Assembly: GCA_044224605.1 (NCBI GenBank) | Contig: JBGAKC010000005.1 | Coordinates: 62,001-126,000, forward strand | Reading direction: 5' to 3' | From: UBA7672 sp044224605 | GTDB taxonomy: Bacteria > Pseudomonadota > Alphaproteobacteria > Caulobacterales > Hyphomonadaceae | DNA length: 64,000 nucleotides | Shown here: positions 53,160-64,000 of the stretch, one piece after another | Layout of the letters: each line of letters starts with the position of its first letter | Position numbering within the stretch: position 1 is the first letter of the stretch | Notes under the pieces: generated by a model | Databases searched by the model: none | What the model was told of the DNA's origin: nothing | The model's input: only the letters and a program-made list of their open reading frames with translations | Translations under genes and position numbers: made by a program

Positions 53160-54332
53160 TCAGCCGCCCTTGCCCTTGGCAGGCTTGGCCGGCTTCGCCG
53201 CCGCCTTGGCCTTCTCCGCCTCGGCCGCCGCAGCCTTCGCTTCCTGCACGCGCGCGCCGGAAAGGATGCCGTGCATGGCGTAGTTCCCTTCATGGCAGGC
53301 GTATTCGTACATCCGCCCGTTCAGCGCGGCGAACTCGTACTCGCCGCCCCACGGCGCATCCCACAATGTCGGGTCCTCGATCGTGAAGCCGTAATAGAGG
53401 CGGTCGTCGGCCACGCGCTTGAACCGCTCGGTGACCTTGAGGTCCTTCCACGACCCCATGAACTGCTGGGTCTGGGGAATGTTGGTGGTCTCCACCACCA
53501 GCGTGTCGCCCTCCCACCAGCCGATCGAGTCGCCGAAGTAGGGCCGGATACCGTCCGTGCGGTGCTTCGAGTTCAGCCGCACGATGCGCGCGTCATGCAC
53601 CATCTCGGTCGCGATCACGATGTTGTCCGGCGACTGCACGATCTGGTAGCTGTTGTTGTAGAACCCGTTCGCGAACATCGGCGGTCCGCCATTGCGGCCG
53701 AACGAGATGATGCAGCGCTCGGTCGCGCGTGATTCCGGATTGTCGAACGAACCGCCCTTCGGCGTCGGGCTCGTTCCCAGCAGCTTCACGAAGCTCGGCG
53801 GCTCCGGCGCGGGCGCGGTCGTCGCGCCAGCCTTGCGTGCGGGCGCCTGTCCGTTCGGCGTGGTGAAGATCGACGAGCGCGGCTGGCCGTTGACCCGCAT
53901 CACATGGTTGCCCGGATCGATCCAGAAGCGGTTGTAGCCGCCCGTCGCACCGCCGCCCGCCAGGTATTCCGGCTTGATATTCTTCGGGATGACGTACTCA
54001 GCCGGCGCATCCTTCGCCGTCGGCGCGTTGCCCTCCTCGATCTCCTGCACCATCTCCTGTTCGAGCTTGGCGACCTCAGCCTCCGTGTAGACGAGGCTCG
54101 TCACACCCTGCGGACGCGTCATCTTCGTCAGCGTCACATTGGTCCAGAAGCCCTGCAGGTCTGGCTGGCCGATCTTCAGCTTCGGCGCGGTGTAGGCCGG
54201 ATAGGGTTTGGTCGGATCATATTTCGGTCCGGCCGTCGCCGCTGCAGGCTTCGCTGCCGGCGTCTGCGCAGACGCAGCCAGCGGCACGACAGACAGGGCG
54301 GTTCCAAGGGCGAGGATCAGAGCGTAGCGCAA
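53160..54332 (-). CDS. Secreted protein of the EYACHEGNY family, copy 3, TTG start
   Basis: A 390-residue exported protein, third copy of the family. It has no ATG at the right place; a TTG at 54332 with GCAGGAG 8 bp upstream gives a normal signal peptide (RYALILALGTALSVVPLAASAQ, shortened: ends LAASAQ). Family markers: LQGFWTN, TERCIISFG, YFGDSIGWWEGDTLVVETT, VTERFKRV and EYACHEGNYAMHGILSG. The C-terminal tail is Lys/Ala-rich (KAKAAAKPAKPAKGKGG). It is larger than copy 1. Function unknown. Confidence 0.78.
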   Translation of the reverse strand: MRYALILALGTALSVVPLAASAQTPAAKPAAATAGPKYDPTKPYPAYTAPKLKIGQPDLQGFWTNVTLTKMTRPQGVTSLVYTEAEVAKLEQEMVQEIEEGNAPTAKDAPAEYVIPKNIKPEYLAGGGATGGYNRFWIDPGNHVMRVNGQPRSSIFTTPNGQAPARKAGATTAPAPEPPSFVKLLGTSPTPKGGSFDNPESRATERCIISFGRNGGPPMFANGFYNNSYQIVQSPDNIVIATEMVHDARIVRLNSKHRTDGIRPYFGDSIGWWEGDTLVVETTNIPQTQQFMGSWKDLKVTERFKRVADDRLYYGFTIEDPTLWDAPWGGEYEFAALNGRMYEYACHEGNYAMHGILSGARVQEAKAAAAEAEKAKAAAKPAKPAKGKGG

Positions 54333-54552
54333 GTCAAAATCTCCTGCTGCGGGGGACGCGTCTAACTCCCGGAAACCTACGATTATCCACACGCCCACGC
54401 AATCAAGGAGCCCGCTCGTTTCCCCATGCTCCTGCGATTGTTACGTGCTTCCCCTAAGGTCAGGCCACAGACACAATTCTTCCCCCGCCAAGCGGGGGAT
54501 CACTCGTTCCTTCTCCCGCGTCCGACGCTTCGCGTCGACCCGCAGGACGAAA

Positions 54553-54651
54553 GCCCCCGAAAAACCCGCCAAGGTCGCCATCCTCGCCATCGCCAGAAAG
54601 CTCCTCACCATATTCAACGCCATGCTCCGCGATCAGCGCAATTACGCCTGA
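54553..54651 (+). pseudogene. IS110-family transposase C-terminal remnant
   Basis: The frame ending with TGA at 54649-54651 reads APEKPAKVAILAIARKLLTI and then FNAMLRDQRNYA. This matches the conserved end of IS110-family transposases (KPAKVALxAVARKLLxxLNAxLRD). No upstream catalytic domain is present, so only a fragment remains. The sequence before it (54445-54552) in the same frame has no resemblance, so the element was truncated or replaced there. A hairpin follows the stop. Confidence 0.75.
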
Positions 54652-54653
54652 AA

Positions 54654-54990
54654 CAAGACAGCTGCTCTGTCTTGATGCTTCGCCGCAATCGTCAACGCTG
54701 CGCGTTGACCCCGCCAGGCTCTGCGTGGTGGAGGGCTCAGTGCGCCTGCCCGAAGTCCTCCACCGCCGCAGGCGAGGGATGTAGATCGGCGCGTCTTCGC
54801 GCGGACCGCCGTCCCAGCCTGTTCCAAAATCCGCAATCGCCCCGCCTCGGAATGCAGCGTCCGGGATCGCCTCTGCACGCGCAAAACCCACCCGAATCCG
54901 CGCGATTCCCCCACGCAACCGGCCACATGGACTTCTGCGCTCGATTCTGGTCTATCCGCCCCCTGAACTTGCCTTCTCGAAGAGGTCCAC
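54654..54990. other. Gene-free stretch after the IS remnant, with a hairpin
   Basis: CAAGACAG (54654-54661) pairs perfectly with CTGTCTTG (54667-54674) over a CTGCT loop, right after the transposase stop; this looks like the old end of the element. The remaining 300 bases to the reductase start contain no frame I can support; overlapping minus-strand frames have no known domain. Confidence 0.5.
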
Positions 54991-55977
54991 ATGGCCGGCA
55001 AAATCGTCACCGTTTTCGGCGGCTCGGGCTTCCTCGGCCGCCATGTCGTCCGCGCCCTCTGCCGCCAGGGCTGGCGCGTCCGCGTCGCTGTTCGCCGTCC
55101 GCACCTTGCCGGTGATGTGAAACTCGCCGGCGATGTCGGCCAGGTCCAGCTCGTCCAGGCCAACGTCCGCAACCGCGCCTCGGTCAAGCGCGCGCTCGAG
55201 TATTCCAACGCCGTGGTCAACCTCGTCGGCGTCATGCCGGAGCGTGGGCCCCAGACCTTCCAGGGCACGCAGGCCCTCGGCGCCGCCAACATCGCCCAGC
55301 TCGCCGCCGAAGCAGGCATCACCAATTTCGTCCATGTCTCCGCCATCGGCGCCGACAAAGACTCCAAATCGAACTACGCCCGTACGAAAGCTGAGGGCGA
55401 AGCGGCCGTGCGCGAGGCCATCCCCTCCGCCGTCATCCTCCGCCCGTCGATCATGTTCGGACCGGAAGATGGTTTCTTCACCCGCTTCGCCGTGATGGCG
55501 CGCTTCACGCCGGTGCTTCCGCTGATCGGCGGCTCGACGAAATTCCAGCCGGTCTATGTGGCCGACGTCGCGCTCGCCATCGCCAACGCGCTGAAGCCGG
55601 GCAACTCTGGCAAGACGTTCGAGCTCGGCGGACCGCGCACCTACACGATGAAGGAACTGCTGCAGTACATAACGCGCGAGATCGATCGCCCGCGCATGCT
55701 GTTGCCGATCCCCGTCTCGGTGATGGCGCCGATCGGCTACATCGTCGGCGCTCTCTCGAAGCTCAATCCGTTCTTCGGCCCGCCGATCACGGGCGACCAG
55801 GTCCAGCTCTTCAAGGTGGACAATGTCGTCTCGCCCGGCGCCGGCACGCTGGCCGACCTCGGCGTCACAAATCTGGAATCGGTCGAATCGATCGTCCCGA
55901 CCTATCTCTGGCGCCACCGTCCCCACGGCCAGTTCCAGCCGCCCCACGTCGACGAAGCCTCCCGGGTGGACGCCTGA
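54991..55977 (+). CDS. NDUFA9-like NAD(P)-binding reductase
   Basis: A 328-residue protein with an N-terminal Rossmann fold, VFGGSGFLGRHVVRAL (GxxGxxG at about 9-15), NYARTKAEGEAAV with the Tyr-x3-Lys catalytic pattern, and a C-terminal segment as in the complex I NDUFA9 subunit family (atypical short-chain dehydrogenases). It may help complex I or act as a reductase on lipids. ATG 54991 follows GAGG. Single gene. The context gives no partner. Confidence 0.86.
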   Translation: MAGKIVTVFGGSGFLGRHVVRALCRQGWRVRVAVRRPHLAGDVKLAGDVGQVQLVQANVRNRASVKRALEYSNAVVNLVGVMPERGPQTFQGTQALGAANIAQLAAEAGITNFVHVSAIGADKDSKSNYARTKAEGEAAVREAIPSAVILRPSIMFGPEDGFFTRFAVMARFTPVLPLIGGSTKFQPVYVADVALAIANALKPGNSGKTFELGGPRTYTMKELLQYITREIDRPRMLLPIPVSVMAPIGYIVGALSKLNPFFGPPITGDQVQLFKVDNVVSPGAGTLADLGVTNLESVESIVPTYLWRHRPHGQFQPPHVDEASRVDA

Positions 55978-56113
55978 CCCCTGGCATTACGCTTCCGCTG
56001 CGAAGCGGGGGAAGCGCCCCGAAGCGGGATGGGGGCGAGTTCCGAGGGGATTGCCGGATGTCGCTCCCTGCGGCAGCTTTCCATTTCAGGGTGGGGCTGA
56101 GGGGATCGGGACA

Positions 56114-56440
56114 ATGGAAAAACTGGCAATCATCTACGCCGGGGTGAATCTCGGCTCGATGGCGATCTGGCTGTTGATCGCAACCGTCGCGGGCTTCGGC
56201 GCGCGCAATATCGTCCGGGGCAAGAAGATCCTCGGCCTCTGGGGCGACGCCGCCGTCGGCCTGCTCGGCGTCTTCCTGATCGGCACGATCTTGAACTTTA
56301 CAACCTTCTCGCTGACCAGCTTCATCGCCAGCTTCGATCTCGGCGCGCTGAACCAGGTCACCTATTGGGTCGATGTCGCCGTGGTCTCGTTCCTCGGCGC
56401 CCTCGTGATCCGAGGCGTGCTCCGGCCCATCACGGGCTAG
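56114..56440 (+). CDS. Small membrane protein, GlsB/YeaQ-like
   Basis: A 108-residue protein with three hydrophobic segments (about 14-30, 45-65 and 85-105), starting MEKLAIIYAGVNLGSMAIW. The part IATVAGFGARNIVRGKKILGLWGDAAVGLLGVFLIGTIL resembles the GlsB/YeaQ/YmgE family of stress-related membrane proteins, but the length is slightly above it. ATG 56114 follows GGGA. The gap before it (55978-56113) is G-rich with a purine-rich repeat-like stretch. It overlaps the convergent amj-like gene by 4 bp. Confidence 0.65.
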   Translation: MEKLAIIYAGVNLGSMAIWLLIATVAGFGARNIVRGKKILGLWGDAAVGLLGVFLIGTILNFTTFSLTSFIASFDLGALNQVTYWVDVAVVSFLGALVIRGVLRPITG

Positions 56441-57237
56441 ATAAACCGCGCGATCTCCGCGATCAGCATCGCCGCCGGCACCAGCAGCAGCTGGGCCAGC
56501 GCGGTCCCGACAATGCGGCTCCCCGCCAGCCACACCACGGCGCGCCGGAACTGCCCTTCACTGATCCGCCCCTCAACGACGTCATCGGTCATCACCGACA
56601 ACTGCGGATCGATCAGCACGAACAGCAGGATCGTCGCGACCCCGTTGATCACCGCCGACAGCGAGAGCGCCGTCACCCGGAACTCAGGGGCGATGAAGCC
56701 AGCATAGAGCGACGCGAAAACACCGACCGTCAGGAACGCCTGCGCCGCCACGTTGAGGATGATCACGTTCAATGAGACGACCGATTTCTCCTTGAACCCC
56801 TTCACATGCTCGACCGACGGCACGGTAACGGACGTCTTGAGATAGTTGAGTCCGCCCCGCGCGAACGCATGCATGATCAGCTTCGGGATAGAGCGGTTCG
56901 CATGGAAATGCATGATTGCCCGCGTGAACAGGCGCTGCACCGTCGGCACGAGCATCGTGCCCACAATGGCTGCAAGGGTCGCCGAGAACATCAGGATCTG
57001 GAAATCCCAGAACAGCGCGCCGCCATCGTGGAGCAGGTTCAGTTCGATCCGCTTCGACAGGAACGGCCCCTGGAACGAGTTCGCAGCCCGCGACACCAGC
57101 ACCAGAACGTTGAACAGCGCGAATGAAACCGCGATCTTCCGCGTCCGCACCCCGGCGATGCGGGCCGCGTAGGCCAGCGCGCCGATCAGGTAGATCACGA
57201 AGGTCAGGCCGCAGAGAACAAGCAGCTGGACGTCCAT
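56437..57237 (-). CDS. amj: Amj-family (DUF2837) lipid II flippase
   Basis: A 266-residue membrane protein with about six segments, starting MDVQLLVLCGLTFVIYLIGALAYAARI. Features LFNVLVLVSRAANSFQGP, ARGGLNYLKTSVTVP and ALSLSAVINGVATILLF match the Amj (alternate MurJ) family, which moves lipid II across the membrane in Bacillus under envelope stress. It follows uppP by 25 bp on the same strand, consistent with a peptidoglycan-lipid role. Symbol is by family resemblance. Start ATG 57237. Confidence 0.72.
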   Translation of the reverse strand: MDVQLLVLCGLTFVIYLIGALAYAARIAGVRTRKIAVSFALFNVLVLVSRAANSFQGPFLSKRIELNLLHDGGALFWDFQILMFSATLAAIVGTMLVPTVQRLFTRAIMHFHANRSIPKLIMHAFARGGLNYLKTSVTVPSVEHVKGFKEKSVVSLNVIILNVAAQAFLTVGVFASLYAGFIAPEFRVTALSLSAVINGVATILLFVLIDPQLSVMTDDVVEGRISEGQFRRAVVWLAGSRIVGTALAQLLLVPAAMLIAEIARFI

Positions 57238-57262
57238 CTCAGTCGTCCTTCTATCTCATCAA

Positions 57263-58081
57263 TCAGCCATGCAGGACGCCGGCATAGATCGCAGCAAGCC
57301 CGGCCCCGCCCACCAGGATCCGCCACCATCCGAACAGCCCGAAGCCTCGTTTCTGCACGAAGTCGAGCATCAGCTTCACGACGATCAGGCCGAACACGAA
57401 CGAGGCCGCAAATCCTACGGCGATGATGCCGAGATTGTCCCCCGTCAGGAAGTCACGGCTCTCCCATATGTCGAGGACGAACGCCCCCACCATGATCGGG
57501 ATCGCAAGAAAGAACGAAAACTCCGCCGCCGCCCGCTTGTTCACCTTGAGCAACATCGACCCGACGATCGTGGAGCCCGAGCGCGACACGCCCGGAAGGA
57601 TCGACAACACCTGGAACACCCCAATGATCGCTGCCTTGTACAAGGGCAGATTCATCGCCGTGTTCTCGCTCGGCGCCGGCGCGATGCGATCGATGACCAG
57701 CAGCACGACGCCGCCGATCACCAGCGACCAGCAGATCAGGGTGAGGCTCGTGAACAGATCCTGCTTGATGTAGTCATGAAGGAGGAAGCCCGCTGCGAAT
57801 GCGGGAATGCAAGCGATGATCACCGACAGGGCAAACCGCCGCGACCCCGCCTCGGTCGGCAGGGTAACCAGCACATGCCACAGCCGTCCGAAGTAGAGCG
57901 CCACGACTGCGAGAATCGCGCCCAGCTGGATCACCACCGTAAACGTCGTCCAGAACGGCGAAGTCAGGCCAAGCGCGGTCTGCGTTAGCAGCAGATGGCC
58001 TGTTGAGGAAACGGGAACGAACTCGGTCAGGCCTTCGACCAGGCCGAGAAGAATCGCCTGCAGGATGGTTGTGGGGTCCAT
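57263..58081 (-). CDS. uppP: Undecaprenyl-diphosphate phosphatase
   Basis: A 272-residue membrane enzyme that recycles the lipid carrier for peptidoglycan synthesis. The two signature regions are LGLVEGLTEFVPVSSTGHL (catalytic Glu pair) and ILPGVSRSGSTIVGSML with the catalytic Arg and Ser. About eight membrane segments. It is the first gene of a leftward pair with the Amj-like gene, and is divergent from gltD. Start ATG 58081. In other bacteria it also contributes to bacitracin tolerance. Confidence 0.96.
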   Translation of the reverse strand: MDPTTILQAILLGLVEGLTEFVPVSSTGHLLLTQTALGLTSPFWTTFTVVIQLGAILAVVALYFGRLWHVLVTLPTEAGSRRFALSVIIACIPAFAAGFLLHDYIKQDLFTSLTLICWSLVIGGVVLLVIDRIAPAPSENTAMNLPLYKAAIIGVFQVLSILPGVSRSGSTIVGSMLLKVNKRAAAEFSFFLAIPIMVGAFVLDIWESRDFLTGDNLGIIAVGFAASFVFGLIVVKLMLDFVQKRGFGLFGWWRILVGGAGLAAIYAGVLHG

Positions 58082-58330
58082 GCGCTCCGCCGGGTCAGGG
58101 TGATCACGAGTTCGGGAATCTCTCGCTCTTTTATGGTGGAGGATGGGTTACCTGCGCTATTGGTATAATTTGGTACTTATATACGCCCAAGAGCCGAGCA
58201 GGCTGGTCGCTCATCGGTCATCAGAGCAATATTATTATCCCATATGGTATCCATCTAGGGATTTTTCGATTGCATCCCTGTTTCCGGCTCGTATTGAAAC
58301 GGCTCGCGGTCAATCCGGTCGGGTGCTCCC

Positions 58331-59782
58331 ATGGCGCAACAGCGCATGCTCTCTTTTGTCTCGGTCGAGCAGGAAACGCCTGAAAAGCGTGACGCCTCCG
58401 AGCGCCGCGGCGACTTCCACGAGATCTATGCTGACTACATCTCGGCCAAGGCCAACGAGCAGGCCTCGCGCTGCAGCCAGTGCGGGATTCCGTTCTGCCA
58501 GACCCACTGCCCGCTCGGGAACAACATCCCCGACTGGCTGATGCTCACGGCCACGGGCCGTCTTGAAGAAGCCTATGAACTCTCCTCAGCCACCTCGAAC
58601 ATGCCGGAAGTCTGCGGCCGTATCTGCCCGCAGGACCGCCTGTGCGAAGGCGGCTGCGTGATCGAACAGTCCGGCCACGGCACGGTGACAATCGGCGCCG
58701 TCGAGAAATACATCACTGACACCGCCTGGGAAAAAGGCTGGGTCCGCGCCATCAAGCCCGCGCGCGAAATCGACCAGTCGATCGGCATCATCGGCGCCGG
58801 GCCTGCCGGCCTTTCCGCCGCCGACCAGCTGCGCAGCGCCGGCTACAAGGTCACCGTCTACGATCGCCACGACCGCGCCGGCGGCCTGCTGATCTACGGC
58901 ATCCCCAATTTCAAGCTGGAAAAAGAGATCGTCGAGCGCCGCACCAAACGCCTCCAGCAGGGCGGCGTGAAGTTCAGGCTCGGCGTCGATGTCGGCAAGG
59001 ACATCTCGTTCGCGGAGCTGCGCTCGAAGCACGATGCAATTCTCGTTGCGACCGGCGTCTACAAATCCAAGGAACTCGGAACGCCCGGCAGTGAAGCGAA
59101 AGGCGTCCATCAGGCGCTCGACTACCTCATCACCGCCAATAAGGTCGGGCTCGGCGAAGACCTCGCCGACTATTCCAACGGCAAGCTCAACGCCGAGAAG
59201 AAGAACGTCGTCGTCATCGGCGGCGGCGACACCGCGATGGACTGCGTGCGCACGGCCATCCGCCAGGGCGCCAAATCCGTCACCTGCCTCTATCGCCGCG
59301 ACCGCGCCAACATGCCCGGCTCGCAACGCGAAGTCGCCAATGCCGAGGAAGAAGGCGTGGTGTTCGACTGGCTTGCCGCGCCCGTCTGCGTGCAGGAGAA
59401 GAAAGGCGGCGGCGCGAAAGCCGTGCGCGCCATCCGCATGCGCCTTGGCCCCGCCGACGCCTCGGGCCGCCAGGCCCCGGAGGAAATTCCGGCGTCCGAC
59501 TACGACCTCAAGGCCGACATGGTGATCAAGGCGCTGGGCTTCGATCCGGAAGACCTGCCGAAGCTGTTCTCCGAAAGCGCCCTCAGCGTGAACCGCTGGG
59601 GCGGCGTGAAGATCGACTACAAGTCGATGATGACATCGGTGGACGGCGTCTTCGCGGCCGGGGACATCGTGCGCGGCGCCTCGCTGGTTGTGTGGGCGAT
59701 CAAGGAAGGCCGCGACGCGGCAGCTTCGATCGATATGTATCTCCGTGCGAAGGCGACTGCCTCGCGCGTAGCGGCGGAGTAG
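58331..59782 (+). CDS. gltD: Glutamate synthase small subunit
   Basis: A 483-residue flavoprotein that takes electrons from NADPH to the large subunit. The two iron-sulfur cluster groups are C48, C51, C56, C60 and C95, C99, C105, C109. FAD motif GAGPAG at 155-160, NADPH motif VIGGGDTAMD further on, and a C-terminal FAD-contact segment GVFAAGDIVRGASLVVWAI. ATG 58331 starts MAQQRMLSF. The 249-bp gap before it (58082-58330) is AT-rich near 58165-58260 and is probably the promoter; no clear NtrC site was seen. It is followed by a small gene and gltB. Confidence 0.97.
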   Translation: MAQQRMLSFVSVEQETPEKRDASERRGDFHEIYADYISAKANEQASRCSQCGIPFCQTHCPLGNNIPDWLMLTATGRLEEAYELSSATSNMPEVCGRICPQDRLCEGGCVIEQSGHGTVTIGAVEKYITDTAWEKGWVRAIKPAREIDQSIGIIGAGPAGLSAADQLRSAGYKVTVYDRHDRAGGLLIYGIPNFKLEKEIVERRTKRLQQGGVKFRLGVDVGKDISFAELRSKHDAILVATGVYKSKELGTPGSEAKGVHQALDYLITANKVGLGEDLADYSNGKLNAEKKNVVVIGGGDTAMDCVRTAIRQGAKSVTCLYRRDRANMPGSQREVANAEEEGVVFDWLAAPVCVQEKKGGGAKAVRAIRMRLGPADASGRQAPEEIPASDYDLKADMVIKALGFDPEDLPKLFSESALSVNRWGGVKIDYKSMMTSVDGVFAAGDIVRGASLVVWAIKEGRDAAASIDMYLRAKATASRVAAE

Positions 59783-59786
59783 CGCC

Positions 59787-60136
59787 ATGGATGTCTACCA
59801 GATCTCCTGCGACCTGAAGCCCGGCGTCCGCGACCACCAGTTCGTCGCCGCGCTCGAGGCGTATCTCGGCGCGCTCAAGTCGAGCGGCAAGATCGAAGGC
59901 TGGCGCCTGCTGCGCCGCAAGCTCGGCCTCGGCATGGTCGCACTGGGCGAGTTCCAGATCCTGATCGAGACGCGCGATCTCGCTCAGCTCGATGCTGCCT
60001 TCACCGCCGTCTCGACCCGCAACGAGCCGGTCGAAGGCGCCCACCACGGCGTCAATTCGCTCGTCGTGAATTTCCAGGCCGCACTCTACCGCGATTTCCC
60101 CGATGCCCACCGCCAGCATGGCGAGGAGCGTTTCTG

Positions 60137-60137
<1 letters not shown>
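59787..60137 (+). CDS. DUF6614-like small protein between gltD and gltB
   Basis: A 116-residue cytoplasmic protein starting MDVYQISCDLKPGVRDHQFV, then a ferredoxin-like alpha/beta pattern (IEGWRLLRRKLGLGMVALGEF) and NEPVEGAHHGVNSLVV. I associate this with DUF6614 of alphaproteobacteria, without proof. It lies 4 bp after gltD and its TGA overlaps the gltB ATG (TGATG), so all three are coupled. It may act on GltBD assembly or regulation; this is inference. Confidence 0.68.

Positions 60138-64000
<3,863 letters not shown>

Noticed and set aside
54460..54918. Minus-strand frame of 152 residues over the IS110 remnant
   Set aside because: It overlaps the recognisable transposase fragment in another frame and shows no known domain.

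Overview
The window is 64 kb of GC-rich, densely packed bacterial chromosome. The gene set (NADP-isocitrate dehydrogenase, class A-like GltB/GltD, two TonB-dependent receptors, a TPR-sulfotransferase, DUF5076-like and DUF2807/GIN proteins, many lipoproteins) points to an alphaproteobacterium, most likely of the Hyphomonadaceae/Caulobacterales type. That placement is an inference from gene content; no rRNA or tRNA gene was seen to confirm it. Most of the region is housekeeping: rimO, rpsD, icd, alaS, recA, htpX, prfA, ilvD, uppP, gltD and gltB.

Layout. 1-4.4 kb: end of an aminotransferase, rimO, then three consecutive secreted GIN/DUF2807 paralogues. 4.4-13.3 kb: a lipoprotein, a LuxR-type regulator, a heavily structured gene-free stretch (6055-6445), a PPK2 polyphosphate kinase, rpsD, a TonB receptor divergent from a TPR-sulfotransferase, and a TerC-type transporter. 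13.3-23.6 kb: a second TonB receptor, a BlaI repressor overlapping an M56 (BlaR1-like) membrane metallopeptidase that carries C-terminal ankyrin repeats, a secreted Gly/Ala-rich protein, an M23 peptidase, trmJ, a VOC protein and icd. 23.6-38 kb: alaS, recA, a thiolase-like protein without the usual cysteine, htpX, prfA, small lipoproteins, ilvD. 38-47.8 kb: two winged-helix/TPR regulators around an acyl-CoA synthetase, a cupin, an M20 peptidase and a Tat-exported Gfo/Idh/MocA oxidoreductase. 47.8-54.7 kb: the most accessory-looking part, with coupled small ORFs, a cysteine-rich seven-repeat secreted protein, a stand-alone UvrD-C-like domain, HNH and HhH-GPD proteins, two coupled membrane proteins and an IS110 transposase remnant. 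54.9-64 kb: an NDUFA9-like reductase, an Amj-type flippase next to uppP, and gltD - small gene - gltB running off the window end.

The most interesting pattern is a shared 16-bp palindrome, AACTA-N6-TAGTT. It occurs twice upstream of blaI and again upstream of the GIN genes 16 kb away (two copies before the first, one before the second). This suggests that one BlaI/M56-ankyrin sensor controls the GIN envelope proteins, a regulon with no beta-lactamase in sight. Other points to check are a candidate small RNA ending at a perfect GCAA-loop terminator near 6298, three copies of an unnamed secreted family ending in EYACHEGNY, the seven-repeat cysteine protein, and the amj-uppP pair. No CRISPR array, intact insertion sequence, prophage or replication origin was seen.
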